Shown here in pieces: positions 31,401-39,828 of a DNA stretch of 64,000 nt. Origin of the DNA: a virus. The stretch's first letter is position 1. Each line of letters starts with the position of its first letter. The stretch spans positions 1 through 64,000 of the IMG/VR virus record IMGVR_UViG_3300044959_000131; one strand, 5' to 3'. Under the pieces are notes generated by a model. It saw only the letters and a list, made by a program, of their open reading frames with translations, was not told the origin of the DNA and did no database searches. The position numbers and the translations under genes were made by a program.

Positions 31401-31976
31401 ATTGGACAAGGAGGAATCTCAGACCAAAAACAAGAAGAGCTACGAGCTGCGATGAAGGAATACTCGGAGGTACTCGGCGGCCTGAAAGGAGATGAACTTG
31501 ATAGGGCGTTGAGAGCCGGAGGTTTCGCTGCTGAACAAGCTCTGGGAGCTTCAAAGAAAAGAAAGGATCTAGCAGGACGTTTCTTCAAGAACGTGAAAGA
31601 GGCGGCTGCCGCACTTGGTGTTTCTGAAGAAGACCTGGCATTGGCCGGTTTCCAGTCTGGCAAACTCACCAAAGAGCAACTCGATAGATTCGTGTTAATG
31701 GGGGCCACCTCTCGTATGTTGGTCGGGTCAATGGGAGGCGCGCCGGATGGGAAGCCTCAGTCAGAGACGAATAAACTGGTCGAAGCAATCAACACACTCA
31801 ACAATAACCAACGTGGCATCGCGACCCTTCTTGCCACACTCTCCAATGATCCAGACATCAAGAAGCAGCTTGCAACTGTTCTGGCCGGAATGAATGAGAC
31901 TGGAAATGCAGGACCGGCAGGCAACACACAGCTTCCAGGCGAACAAGGACAGCCGAAACAAGGACGGCCGAGATGA
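28473..31976 (+). CDS. tail tape-measure-like protein
   Basis: 1167 aa. Gly/Ala/Met-rich hydrophobic stretches near the N-terminus (about 80-165) are followed by long Ala/Gln/Glu-rich helical segments to the end, the layout expected of a tape-measure protein or large tail-tube-associated protein. It is the first gene of the tail module. The start lacks a good Shine-Dalgarno sequence. The C-terminus (about 1130-1167) is Pro/Gly/Gln-rich. Tail length would scale with this protein if the role is right. Confidence 0.6.
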   Translation: MANSYEIAQMFAQQNEMFMGQNQFAQSIGIPTTSAFNQVGMGGQGLGYMGFLTPRGPGGGFNWGQPGIMGYGPGNTISSGLISGAGAAFTGGTMALGAASMFGMLGKAGAIMDPLAWGVTAFRAMGGGLAGGIAAAGSAAIPIAAGLVIEHGVKSFVTGAQQQAMMNTMLGSQYQFFNPLSRTGSGFTRDDAKSIGDMIRHLSHVPELMTSYEELTRLAGKLKFSGVMQGVRSAAEFQSRFREAIITIRETAKILGTTMEEAEQFFTQSRGAGFYGRSAQLRNIMAVQFTSGLTGATIGQVVALQQAGADMAMQIGARRGLGATAVTNIAQNIALAQREGRLREGAVEDVTGLQGPEAQLALAQRMFQAMVRFGQMAPGRLLMAGMMKYEGGRAVGVDEELARRFSQGLISVEELKERASRLTNDQKISFTARQADLIASLAGQIGPGAAYRMMRSVLGEGRSEDATNLIMQRLTGLSAGEIDIAQGMAGISGDSEQALFARIRQRQAELRERASPSAIIKRIKTRLHAATFGKLEQLGAEVQHSIAKSVDQFFDDLVGREVSMLTEDRAKAIAQAFAGSQSAEAREMLKSLTKIDTQGLATVNRSRGFLKTDRISARRFATVLGTGGLALPYYAFKDALEDIGSLGGPESGIARFIAGLGGKMTEGQVREFANKVFGTSDIAKQVEIARQLASGGIAGTGAQGAILEIMGEKEFDTKTKAEQMQLVIEGLRTRVQDVARKLGLPVDPSSLEKISEESLTNILNQSKLSEKEKRLFRSFIGAAKHRVGDMDVFAQMAAASGFGADFAEIVGGTGSIAGDRAFLQNKLKELEGNKENKASLLGLIGATATEYLKSKGSRGRQLLLEVIKDEDLRLALKRGNMSNVIQNLATKGIAVSEKDLLELSGIVKSEDFNLRSDKDVATATKLVTEYETSAKQLAGLQSRELLSESGSKLLAATDKAGRAGEAQRRLAKVLIDIGQGGISDQKQEELRAAMKEYSEVLGGLKGDELDRALRAGGFAAEQALGASKKRKDLAGRFFKNVKEAAAALGVSEEDLALAGFQSGKLTKEQLDRFVLMGATSRMLVGSMGGAPDGKPQSETNKLVEAINTLNNNQRGIATLLATLSNDPDIKKQLATVLAGMNETGNAGPAGNTQLPGEQGQPKQGRPR

Positions 31977-32182
31977 GTTTTAGAAACGAAGTTGAGCAGA
32001 GATTCATCGTCGATGGTAGACCTGTCATCATCAAACTCATCAACAACCCGACCATCGACGACATCGTTGTTACCGAGGCCCGTGTCTACGCAACGTCCAT
32101 CGAACGTGGGAACGTAGACACGAATCGTCGTGTATCAAGAGGCTTGAGAGATTTCCTCATCCGACTTGGAGTCGAAAGATGA
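31973..32182 (+). CDS. small tail-module protein
   Basis: 69 aa, beta-rich start (EVEQRFIVDGRPVIIKLINN) and basic helical end. It overlaps the previous and next genes by ATGA, so it is translationally coupled in the tail operon. No family recognised. Confidence 0.7.
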   Translation: MSFRNEVEQRFIVDGRPVIIKLINNPTIDDIVVTEARVYATSIERGNVDTNRRVSRGLRDFLIRLGVER

Positions 32183-33522
32183 TCGCCATCTCCGTCATTG
32201 AGGACCGCTTCAGTGCAATTCAGAAAGACAAGTCGTTTTTCGAAGACATCTTCAATTGGTCGAAGAGTGCAGAAAGGACCGTACGTCGGCCGGTTCGTGG
32301 AATCACATTGAAGGAAGACTCTTTTGCGACTCTTCGTGTCGTAACAGGTGGTAAAAAACACATCCTTCTTACAGATGCTGGAGGGAAGGAGGGCAGTCAA
32401 GATCACCGTCAGACTCAGATCTACTCCAACTTCCTACTACAGCAAGTTAGCGAAGAGAGAATGGAGAAACAGCAAATTCTCGAGACATTCGGTGAGCCGT
32501 ACATCTTCCTCTTTGGCGAAAGAGCAAGGGTCATGACGTTTGCCGGTGTTCTGCTGAACACCTTCGATTTCAATTGGGAGGCGGAGTGGTGGGAAAACTA
32601 CGAAAAGTACCTTCGAGGAACGAGATGTATAGAGAATGACGCAAGAGTCTTCCTGTCATTCGACCAGACACTCGTCAGTGGATACATCATCGGTGCCAGC
32701 TCATCGAAGAATACGCAGGAACCGAATCACGTGAACTTCCAGTTCACGATGTTTCTTACTGGATACACGAACTTTTCAGAAATCGGAAATGGAACGGCTG
32801 TTCCTCTTCGATCTCGTGAGAGGGCTAAAAAGATCAACGGCCTACGTACTGACAAGGCACGAGAAATCGTCGATGCCGAATTCGCCGTACAGGGACCGAA
32901 AGAGCTACAATCTGGACAAGTCATTACCGGACGAGTCGTTGATGGGAAGGTCCAGCCACAATCACTTGTGGAGGGTTTGACGGCTGGTATTTCTACTGTC
33001 GTTAATACATGGAACCGAGCTCAAGAACTTGTTAATAGTGTGGCACGACAACTCTCAAACGTAGCAAAGGGGGACATCTTACGTGTTCCATTTGGTTTTG
33101 CCGGAGTCATGGCGTATGACGCTGTTGACATTGTGAGAGATCCAATCGTCACATCTTACGGCGTCGTAAAGTACGGAGAGTTCAACGAGAACACGGACGA
33201 ATACATCGGGTCCTCATCCCACTATGGGAGCTCGACAATTACCAACCTCCTATCGTCCGATCAGATCCTACAATCAGCGACGAGAAATCAGGAGCTCGTG
33301 AACAGGGCAAAAGAGGCTTGGGAATCGGCTGGATTCAAGATGCCATCAGATGCGGAGGCTGAAGTTGCGAGCTTCATCATCAGAAACGGAGTTGGACTCA
33401 TACCAGTTGGAAACACGGCTGTATGGCAAGCGGCTGAGTTAGCGAACACCGGGCTCTCAGTTCTGAACGTGACACCTCAAACGGCGGCACGAGCTGTTTC
33501 ACCAGTTCCAATTCCTGGATAA
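32179..33522 (+). CDS. tail/baseplate structural protein
   Basis: 447 aa. The segment ETFGEPYIFLFGERARVMTF... with FNWEAEWWENYEKYLRGTRC (about 135-155) and SGYIIGASSSKN looks like a phage tail assembly or tail-completion domain with a loop-rich beta core. The C-terminal third is helical. I cannot name a family. Position between tape measure and hub-like protein supports a structural role. Confidence 0.6.
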   Translation: MIAISVIEDRFSAIQKDKSFFEDIFNWSKSAERTVRRPVRGITLKEDSFATLRVVTGGKKHILLTDAGGKEGSQDHRQTQIYSNFLLQQVSEERMEKQQILETFGEPYIFLFGERARVMTFAGVLLNTFDFNWEAEWWENYEKYLRGTRCIENDARVFLSFDQTLVSGYIIGASSSKNTQEPNHVNFQFTMFLTGYTNFSEIGNGTAVPLRSRERAKKINGLRTDKAREIVDAEFAVQGPKELQSGQVITGRVVDGKVQPQSLVEGLTAGISTVVNTWNRAQELVNSVARQLSNVAKGDILRVPFGFAGVMAYDAVDIVRDPIVTSYGVVKYGEFNENTDEYIGSSSHYGSSTITNLLSSDQILQSATRNQELVNRAKEAWESAGFKMPSDAEAEVASFIIRNGVGLIPVGNTAVWQAAELANTGLSVLNVTPQTAARAVSPVPIPG

Positions 33523-33534
33523 GGAGTCGATGAC

Positions 33535-36500
33535 GTGGCTTCTGGAGTCGGTAGACCTTTAAAGCTGCGTCTTTTCCTGGAGGGCCAGGAAGTCCCAGTC
33601 ATTGCTGCGAACGTCAGCATTGGTGTTAACCAACCTGCTGCGGCTTCGATTCAAATCGTCCCTCTTGACTCCGGCATGGAATTCAAGCCGAGGACGATGG
33701 TCCATCTGTTCTACTTGGACAGCGTATCGCTGCTTGAAAAAGAGATACAGTCGGCCCGTGAGGTCGGTATAGACCCGAACGAAACCAATCTCAGGTACAA
33801 GCTTCTCTTCGCCGGAGAGATAATCGGATTCGCGTTCGCCCAGACACCCATATCCAGAAGTCTGGTGCTTCAGTGCTTGGACTTCTCAAGCTACTGGGAC
33901 TCATGCCATGCGACAGCAATAGAGTACGGGCCTGGTGGAAACGCATTCCACAATCTGTCGTCCGTCTATGCTTCGAACGCATCTCTTTTTGACGATATCG
34001 TCAATTTCCAATCAGAGAGATTGGTCTCGTGGCTCAGAACAAAACCAAAAACACCCGGTCTCCAGACCGTTTCGGGTCTAGCTGGAGGAATCATATCCAT
34101 CCTTGAAGCGATGGGAGGTGTCCCGAATCACTTCAAGGGCGTGAACGACTTCTTTACGTTTGCCGAACTTCGGTGCCGTCTACTCGCTCAAATTACCGCC
34201 GAAGAGAATGATAGCACGGCGAGCAATCTGATTTCAGTAAAAGTCTTTGATGAGTGGCTACGTAATGGCCTTCAGAATATTGGCCAGCAAGTCACATTCA
34301 GAGACATGATCAATCTACTCTGCAGGTACATCTACTACGACTTCGTACCGAATCCAGCAGCGAAGTATGATCGTAGCATCGATGGAACGACAGAGAAGAC
34401 GACAACAACATCGAATCTAAACCAGCACCCAGTTGTCCGTTCTGCCAAATCTGACCTTGAGAACATCAATATCAACGTTAGCGCAGCGTTGAGCTATGAC
34501 ACTGTAGATAATGCTGGTGCAATAGCGAATACAGCCCGTATTAACTCAGACGCTTTGGGCGCTGTAAACAACAAGCTGAGAACAGTTGGTCAAGCGGCAA
34601 AAGACATCATCTCCAGCATTGAGTCCGCTAAAATAAAGTTGCAGCTCCTAGCTAATGATATCGTTAAAGAAGGAAAGAGAGGAGCTGATCTGAAGACATC
34701 GTTACAAAAAGCTCTAGAGGACATCGGAGACGCGATACTCAAAATTGATGGAAGCACTACCAAGATAACATTCACATCTGGAGTTCGCTCTTCGGTAACG
34801 ACCTCCAGATTGCGATCTCAAATCTTCAGGCCTGATTGCTTCTTCGCTCCAGCTCCGCGTTGTAACGTCATCTTTCCGGAGCACTACGTCCACGTTGCAT
34901 TCGATAGGAATTACCTGTCGGAGGTGACACGCTCACTGACGATGGGATACCTCACTATTGTCGGTAAAGACCCACTCTTGGCCACTGACAAAGTGATGGC
35001 CCCGAACATCGGGCTCGATATGGAAAAAATTCAGAAGCAGACCGGAGCTTCTGGATATCGAATCCTCATGCCACATGAGAGGCATACGGGTATCATTCCA
35101 AGAACTGAATGGCTAGCAAATACGGCAACTTTCAATCACAGCACCGACAGCAACAAGTCTAAGTTACGTGGCGCCAGGTTGAGCTGGATGAACCGTGCCG
35201 CCCTGTTTCACTTCTTCAAGTACAGGTTCGGACCGAGGCGTGTCACTCTAGCTGGAAGGTTCAATCCGTATGTCGTCTGTGGATTCCCGGCTGTCATCAT
35301 CCTCAAACCATTCATCCCAGACGCCGCCAAGCTTCGAGAAGCCTTGAAGCTCAAGGAAGACGAGCCAATCGACGCGACGAGCAAGAAGGTCTTGAACGTT
35401 GTTCAGTCAAACGGAACAGCTGGTGTCTCTCTCGGAGCTCCGTTCCAGCTTATTGGAATGATAGGTAGCGTGACGCATTCTATCGATCAGCGTGGAGGGA
35501 CGACAAGCCTTTCGATGCACCACGTTCGTAGGCATCTTGGCTCAGACGACGAGTTCGTTGGCGTCTTCTCCGAGCAGCTTGAAAAAGCCAAGTCCCGCAT
35601 TCGTATACCTATAACGGCAGATGCCGCGTTCAATCAATCAAATGCAAGAGACCGAGACAGCCTGACGAAAGTTCTCGTCGGAGTCACCCCTCAGAACGGG
35701 GTCAAGACAACGGTCTCTTCGACGGTAAAAGGGAAGAATGAACGTTCAATCAGTTTTGTTAGGTACACTGTGGACCCTCAGTCCAAGAAGGTCGTCACAG
35801 AGGTTCTGACAAAGACAATCTCTCAAGGAAAAGAAACGACCAAGACAGTCCAAAGAGACCCAGTCAATCCACATGGCCGGATTGATGGTCTAAGCAGAGA
35901 AGTTCAGATTCCAGACCCTCCTGGATCGATTACGACTGGTTCGAAGGCGGTTTTTGGAGCGAGAGGGAAAGTTCTCGGTGTCGAGGTCGTAGATCCGACA
36001 CTTGTAACGGTTCCATCTGGTACTTTCAAAGGAAAGAAGGTCTTTCGGTCCGTCATCATTCATGAGGAAATTGAGGTAACCGTAAAGGACCTTGCTCCGG
36101 TAGAGGAGATCATTCGACCAACTTGGTTCTCTCCAAACTACGCAAACTCGAAGATCGGGCAGAACATCTACATGCCGTTCTTCGGAACGACCTCTATCAT
36201 CGACGAGCTGAAGTTTACAGGTCTTGTGCAGGGTGGATTGAATAACGTCGATGATGTCGAAGGAACCGTCTACGACCCGAATACGCCATTTGAGAAGATT
36301 CAGCAAGTAGAGATAGAAAAGCACAAGATCAGGACGCAGCTCTCCATAGAGAAGGCTGTCAACATACTTGCGTACTTTTACGGTCTGGTTCGGAGCGGCC
36401 GAAATGACATCGACCAATTCATCCGTGAGTACACCCAACGTCCGATCGCTACGATGATCGACATCTTTGGTACGCCAGACTTGGAAATCACGTACAATTC

Positions 36501-36744
36501 AAAGGGAGCCCCAACAATCACGAAGGGGAAGCCTGGATTCCACAGTCTTGCTGTAGATCGGCTGGCTATCGAGAAAGGTAACCTCGCAGGACTTTTGGAA
36601 GACCCAGACAAGCATCTACCCAGAATCAATGGGACTGGTAAAAAAGAGCCAATCTCTCCCGTGTACGACGTTCGAAAGGAGAAGCTTGAGATGGTCGACA
36701 AGTACGTACTTGAGCTCAAGAAGGGTCCAGGATTGCGTGGATAA
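33535..36744 (+). CDS. baseplate hub-like structural protein
   Basis: 1069 aa from GTG 33535 (AAGGAG 8 bases upstream; an ATG at 33529 is out of frame). The N-terminus, with VSIGVNQPAAASIQIVPLDS and a FAGEIIGFAFAQTPISRSLVLQCLDF stretch (about 95-125), resembles the beta-barrel of hub proteins of the gp27/gp44 type. The middle is helical, and a second beta region follows (about 500-620). The C-terminal 80 residues are Lys-rich. It is too divergent to name with confidence. Confidence 0.55.
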   Translation: MASGVGRPLKLRLFLEGQEVPVIAANVSIGVNQPAAASIQIVPLDSGMEFKPRTMVHLFYLDSVSLLEKEIQSAREVGIDPNETNLRYKLLFAGEIIGFAFAQTPISRSLVLQCLDFSSYWDSCHATAIEYGPGGNAFHNLSSVYASNASLFDDIVNFQSERLVSWLRTKPKTPGLQTVSGLAGGIISILEAMGGVPNHFKGVNDFFTFAELRCRLLAQITAEENDSTASNLISVKVFDEWLRNGLQNIGQQVTFRDMINLLCRYIYYDFVPNPAAKYDRSIDGTTEKTTTTSNLNQHPVVRSAKSDLENININVSAALSYDTVDNAGAIANTARINSDALGAVNNKLRTVGQAAKDIISSIESAKIKLQLLANDIVKEGKRGADLKTSLQKALEDIGDAILKIDGSTTKITFTSGVRSSVTTSRLRSQIFRPDCFFAPAPRCNVIFPEHYVHVAFDRNYLSEVTRSLTMGYLTIVGKDPLLATDKVMAPNIGLDMEKIQKQTGASGYRILMPHERHTGIIPRTEWLANTATFNHSTDSNKSKLRGARLSWMNRAALFHFFKYRFGPRRVTLAGRFNPYVVCGFPAVIILKPFIPDAAKLREALKLKEDEPIDATSKKVLNVVQSNGTAGVSLGAPFQLIGMIGSVTHSIDQRGGTTSLSMHHVRRHLGSDDEFVGVFSEQLEKAKSRIRIPITADAAFNQSNARDRDSLTKVLVGVTPQNGVKTTVSSTVKGKNERSISFVRYTVDPQSKKVVTEVLTKTISQGKETTKTVQRDPVNPHGRIDGLSREVQIPDPPGSITTGSKAVFGARGKVLGVEVVDPTLVTVPSGTFKGKKVFRSVIIHEEIEVTVKDLAPVEEIIRPTWFSPNYANSKIGQNIYMPFFGTTSIIDELKFTGLVQGGLNNVDDVEGTVYDPNTPFEKIQQVEIEKHKIRTQLSIEKAVNILAYFYGLVRSGRNDIDQFIREYTQRPIATMIDIFGTPDLEITYNSKGAPTITKGKPGFHSLAVDRLAIEKGNLAGLLEDPDKHLPRINGTGKKEPISPVYDVRKEKLEMVDKYVLELKKGPGLRG

Positions 36745-36750
36745 GTGTCG

Positions 36751-36779
36751 TTGGCACGCGGATGAATAACGTGTACAGT
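36751..36779 (+). promoter_or_regulatory. sigma70-like promoter in the tail module
   Basis: TTGGCA (36751-36756) and TACAGT (36774-36779) are exactly 17 bases apart, directly after the hub-like gene and 35 bases before the next start, which has AAAGGAGAAGGAA upstream. It would allow separate expression of the small-gene and sigma-like block from 36815. Confidence 0.5.
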
Positions 36780-36814
36780 TGTACCGCTGCTAAACTCTCA
36801 AAAAGGAGAAGGAA

Positions 36815-37138
36815 ATGGATTACTTCTCGGCAATGAAAGCTGGTTTCGAGGATGAGCTCTTAAGCATCTGCCGGATGACGAAGTATGCCGGATTTCTAAG
36901 ATCCGGTCGTCGCCCATTCAAGGCAACGACCCTCTTGCACAAGAGCATCCAACCGCCGAAACCCAAGCTTGCTACAATGGTAAAGCTCTCGTCTGAAGCG
37001 CCAAAGGGATTTCTGAGACGTCATGGGAAGTCGATTGGCCTTCTCGGCTTAGGAATGCTCGCCATGGACCAAGTACAGAAGGCCAAGAGAGATTGGGAAC
37101 TTGGACGTGCTATCAGGCTTCAACAACAGGGTTCGTAA
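36815..37138 (+). CDS. small protein with a DELEKIA-like N-terminus and a hydrophobic segment
   Basis: 107 aa. The N-terminus MKAGFEDELLSICRMTK (about 7-23) resembles the motif at 37142 and 6880. A hydrophobic segment (GLLGLGMLAMDQV, about 75-87) lies near the C-terminus, and the middle is basic. It lies in a block between the hub-like and fibre genes, next to other motif-bearing genes. Confidence 0.65.
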   Translation: MDYFSAMKAGFEDELLSICRMTKYAGFLRSGRRPFKATTLLHKSIQPPKPKLATMVKLSSEAPKGFLRRHGKSIGLLGLGMLAMDQVQKAKRDWELGRAIRLQQQGS

Positions 37139-37141
37139 TAC

Positions 37142-37624
37142 ATGGACTGGGAATCCATCATGAGTTCGTTCTCGGACGAACTCGAAAAGATCGCCTCTGA
37201 GTTAAAGAAAAAAAAGCCTCTTCATGAGAAAATTGTCGAAGTCGGTGCTCCTGTACTTGTAGGTTCTGGCGTCGGAAGGACTCTCAGCGAACTATCGTTC
37301 TCGAAGACTCATGGGGCCTCTCCAAGAAGGAAAACAATCGGCACCATTCTTGGTGCTCTTGGAGGTCTGGGATGGAATAGGCTTAAGGCCGAAAAGAAGC
37401 GTAGAAAGCGTTTAGAAAGACGTTTACGTGTATCGATGAAGCATCATCCGGTAGCGACTACAGCAGTGACTCCGCCTCAACCAACATCACAGATCAAGAC
37501 TGCTGCCGACCTGTTCAAATTCAAAGGAGTGGCCACGCCGAGATTCCTCAGCAAACCTGGAAAAAGCATTAGTAGCCAAGTACCAAAGATTGGGCGTCTA
37601 GGGACTCTTCCGAAGATGCCATAG
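37142..37624 (+). CDS. basic protein with a SFSDELEKIA N-terminal motif
   Basis: 160 aa. MSSFSDELEKIASELKKK (about 7-24) closely matches the start of the kinase-fold protein at 6880. A Gly-rich hydrophobic stretch (RTIGTILGALGGLGWNRL) and a run of Lys/Arg (KAEKKRRKRLERRLRV) follow, then a Pro/Thr-rich tail. The composition suits packaging with DNA or membrane contact. No enzyme motif. It starts three bases after the upstream stop. Confidence 0.65.
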   Translation: MDWESIMSSFSDELEKIASELKKKKPLHEKIVEVGAPVLVGSGVGRTLSELSFSKTHGASPRRKTIGTILGALGGLGWNRLKAEKKRRKRLERRLRVSMKHHPVATTAVTPPQPTSQIKTAADLFKFKGVATPRFLSKPGKSISSQVPKIGRLGTLPKMP

Positions 37625-37632
37625 GAGAAACG

Positions 37633-38070
37633 ATGAGCAAGAATAAAGAAGCGGTTGGGAATCTTGGTGAGGAGGAGCTAAACTTCCTCAGGCTCGTTCG
37701 TCAATCGAGGCAGGATACTCGACGCGATGCCGACGCTCTATTCAAGACCGCACCACAAAACAGAGAGCGTGACATCAAGCTGATGAATAAGCTCTTTGTC
37801 CAAGCACCAGGCGCAATAACGATGGCCGACAACCTACTGAAGAATGCCTCGGCCGAGGAGTTCGAGAAGTTTGAGAAGATGAAGATTGCATATAACGTTT
37901 ATGCTTTCTTCGATGGTGGATTTCACTATTCACCAGCACAACGTCGTTACCCAGAACTCTTGAAAGTCGCAAAGAGCAGACCGGCAGTCGTAATGAAGAA
38001 AACTCCAGATCCAGAAACCAAAACTGGAAATACATCTGGAGGCAGGACTCTTTCCGGTGCTATCGACTAA
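37633..38070 (+). CDS. hypothetical protein in the small-gene block
   Basis: 145 aa, helical and charged, with AGGAG upstream of the ATG. No DELEKIA-type motif is clear at its N-terminus (GNLGEEELNFLRLVRQSRQD). The end is Thr/Lys-rich. Function unknown; position suggests a virion or assembly role. Confidence 0.65.
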   Translation: MSKNKEAVGNLGEEELNFLRLVRQSRQDTRRDADALFKTAPQNRERDIKLMNKLFVQAPGAITMADNLLKNASAEEFEKFEKMKIAYNVYAFFDGGFHYSPAQRRYPELLKVAKSRPAVVMKKTPDPETKTGNTSGGRTLSGAID

Positions 38071-38073
38071 GAA

Positions 38074-39039
38074 ATGCAACTTTCCTCCGACAGACTCGGA
38101 GCTCTCGAATGGGCGTTGCAGAAGCTTTCGGCTAAGAAAGCTGGAACAAAGAAGAATCAGCCTCCAATCGGCATCCCAAAGGCAGAAGTTCTAAAGCCAG
38201 CCGAGGTGACTTTCTTCCCAGCCAAGCCAAAGGCGCCGAAAGCTCCAGCAGCAGTTACTCCTCTAATTACTGCTGCACCATCGCCAATCGTTTCTACTTC
38301 GACGCCTGCTCAGAAGAAAAAAGAGCTCGGATCGAAGAAGAAGAGCGAGCTTGAGCTGTGGGAGAAGTGGAATAGCGGTGGACGGAAGCCACAAGACCTA
38401 GACCCTCTACTCAAGTCTCTGCAACCGCTCATTGAAAATCGAGCCCGAATCTACAAGAACAACGTCGAGATTCCAAACGCGGCGATAGACTTCGAGCACA
38501 AGAGACTCGCCGTCGAGGCCCTTCAGAAGTACGACCCTTCAAAAGGCGCTTCTCTTGGAACATGGGTCTCGAACTACTTGAAGAAGGCAAGTCGATTCAT
38601 TCAAACCAACCAGAACTTTGCTCGAATTACTGAGCCCATTGCCGCAAAGATCGGAAAGTTCAACGCAGCTCGTGCCGAACTTACAGAGCGCCTAGGATTC
38701 GAACCGGATGCGCAGACGTTGGCCGAGGAGACCGGGTTCTCATTGAAGGAGATCAAGCGTCTGACCAAAGAACAGAGGAAAGGACTTGTTTCATCAGGTA
38801 TTACAGGAACAGAAGTAAGCCCTGCCCATTTACTCTCCTCACGCGAACAGGAAGTCATACACCTTATCTACCACCAGCTCACTCCTGAAGAGAGAGTCGT
38901 TCACGAGTACACTTTTGGGTTGATGGGTAAGCCGGCTCTAAAGCCGGGACAAATTGCTAAACAGCTCAAGATGGACAGCTCGAAGGTGGCCAAGATTCGG
39001 ACCTCCATCTTCAACAAGATGAAGCCTTACTTGGAGTAG
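38074..39039 (+). CDS. sigma-70-family-like transcription factor
   Basis: 321 aa. Residues 1-90 are a Lys/Pro/Ala-rich extension. AVEALQKYDPSKGASLGTWVSNYLKKASRFI (about 149-179) fits sigma region 2; AELTERLGFEPDAQTLAEETGFSLKEIKRL (about 206-235) fits region 3; LTPEERVVHEYTFG plus GQIAKQLKMDSSKVAKIRTSIFNKM (about 269-317) fits a region 4 helix-turn-helix. It could redirect host RNA polymerase to late genes. The first 20 residues (LEWALQKLSAKK) weakly match the nearby N-terminal motif. Confidence 0.75.
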   Translation: MQLSSDRLGALEWALQKLSAKKAGTKKNQPPIGIPKAEVLKPAEVTFFPAKPKAPKAPAAVTPLITAAPSPIVSTSTPAQKKKELGSKKKSELELWEKWNSGGRKPQDLDPLLKSLQPLIENRARIYKNNVEIPNAAIDFEHKRLAVEALQKYDPSKGASLGTWVSNYLKKASRFIQTNQNFARITEPIAAKIGKFNAARAELTERLGFEPDAQTLAEETGFSLKEIKRLTKEQRKGLVSSGITGTEVSPAHLLSSREQEVIHLIYHQLTPEERVVHEYTFGLMGKPALKPGQIAKQLKMDSSKVAKIRTSIFNKMKPYLE

Positions 39040-39043
39040 CTCG

Positions 39044-39253
39044 ATGGCAGATAGACTATCGAGGCTCAAAGAGCTCGAAAATGCTGCCAAGGAATACATC
39101 AAGGCAGAGCGTAAGAGGGTAGAGAACGAGGTAAAGTCACTGCAGGACATTCTAGATGGCCGTACCGGTGGAGCTGGAATTCAGGCCATAAGCGTGAATA
39201 TCGTGGCGGCGGTCGCCAAAAAGGACCTTGAGGAGTATCTGAAGGGGAAGTAA
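39044..39253 (+). CDS. small coiled-coil protein
   Basis: 69 aa with GGAG 7 bases before the ATG. Heptad-rich helix (LKELENAAKEYIKAERKRVE), then a Gly-rich turn and a short second helix. No family recognised; in the small-gene block before the fibre-type genes. Confidence 0.65.
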   Translation: MADRLSRLKELENAAKEYIKAERKRVENEVKSLQDILDGRTGGAGIQAISVNIVAAVAKKDLEEYLKGK

Positions 39254-39257
39254 GTAA

Positions 39258-39551
39258 ATGGAAGACTTGGCTCAGCTCGTCATAAAAACGTACGGAATAG
39301 CTGGGCTCATAATGATTAGCCCGTTCATAGCTGTTGTGTTCCTCTGGAGACACTGTGTCTCTCAAGCTAAGGAACAGGCGGCTGAAATTTCACGTATCAA
39401 CGAACAGCGCGTGGCTGAGCTCAAGGCTACGACTGAAAAGCTCGTCGCGTTGATTAGTGAGCAAAGCGCCTTGAATAAAGAAACGAACATGGCTCTTGAG
39501 AGAGTCGGTGATGTACTGTTGCATCTTCCGAGTATCAACCAGAAGCGGTAG
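39258..39551 (+). CDS. membrane protein with a coiled coil
   Basis: 97 aa. One hydrophobic helix (GIAGLIMISPFIAVVFLW, about 13-30) is followed by a Glu/Ala-rich coiled coil to the end. This layout fits a holin, antiholin or inner-membrane spanin partner but is not specific. ATG preceded by GGGGAAG. Confidence 0.6.
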   Translation: MEDLAQLVIKTYGIAGLIMISPFIAVVFLWRHCVSQAKEQAAEISRINEQRVAELKATTEKLVALISEQSALNKETNMALERVGDVLLHLPSINQKR

Positions 39552-39562
39552 CCGGAGGTTCC

Positions 39563-39790
39563 ATGTTATTTCGAAGGAAGAAGAGAATCGAGCCAGAAGA
39601 ACAGAAAGCTCTTGCTGAAACTTTTTCCGAGATCGGTGACGTGGAATCGCCGACTGGCGTATTCAAGATTGCAATGAACCGCTTAGACGATGCAATTAAG
39701 CAGAAGAAGAAAGTCATCGCCTCGGTAAGAGACATCACCAAAAAGCTTGCTGACAGTGTTCCTCAGACAACTAGCAAGGCGCGAACCTAA
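39563..39790 (+). CDS. small basic hypothetical protein
   Basis: 75 aa with GGAGG before the ATG. Starts RRKKRIEPEEQ and is helical with a Lys-rich middle (AIKQKKKVIASV). Function unknown. Confidence 0.65.
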   Translation: MLFRRKKRIEPEEQKALAETFSEIGDVESPTGVFKIAMNRLDDAIKQKKKVIASVRDITKKLADSVPQTTSKART

Positions 39791-39828
39791 TTTGATCCGT
39801 CTGTAACCTGTGACTGTAGAGAGACCAA

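Noticed and set aside
30764-31708. 314-aa minus-strand reading frame inside the tape-measure gene
   Set aside because: Ser/Leu/Pro-rich low-complexity antisense product with no motif or start signal; the plus-strand gene is continuous across it.
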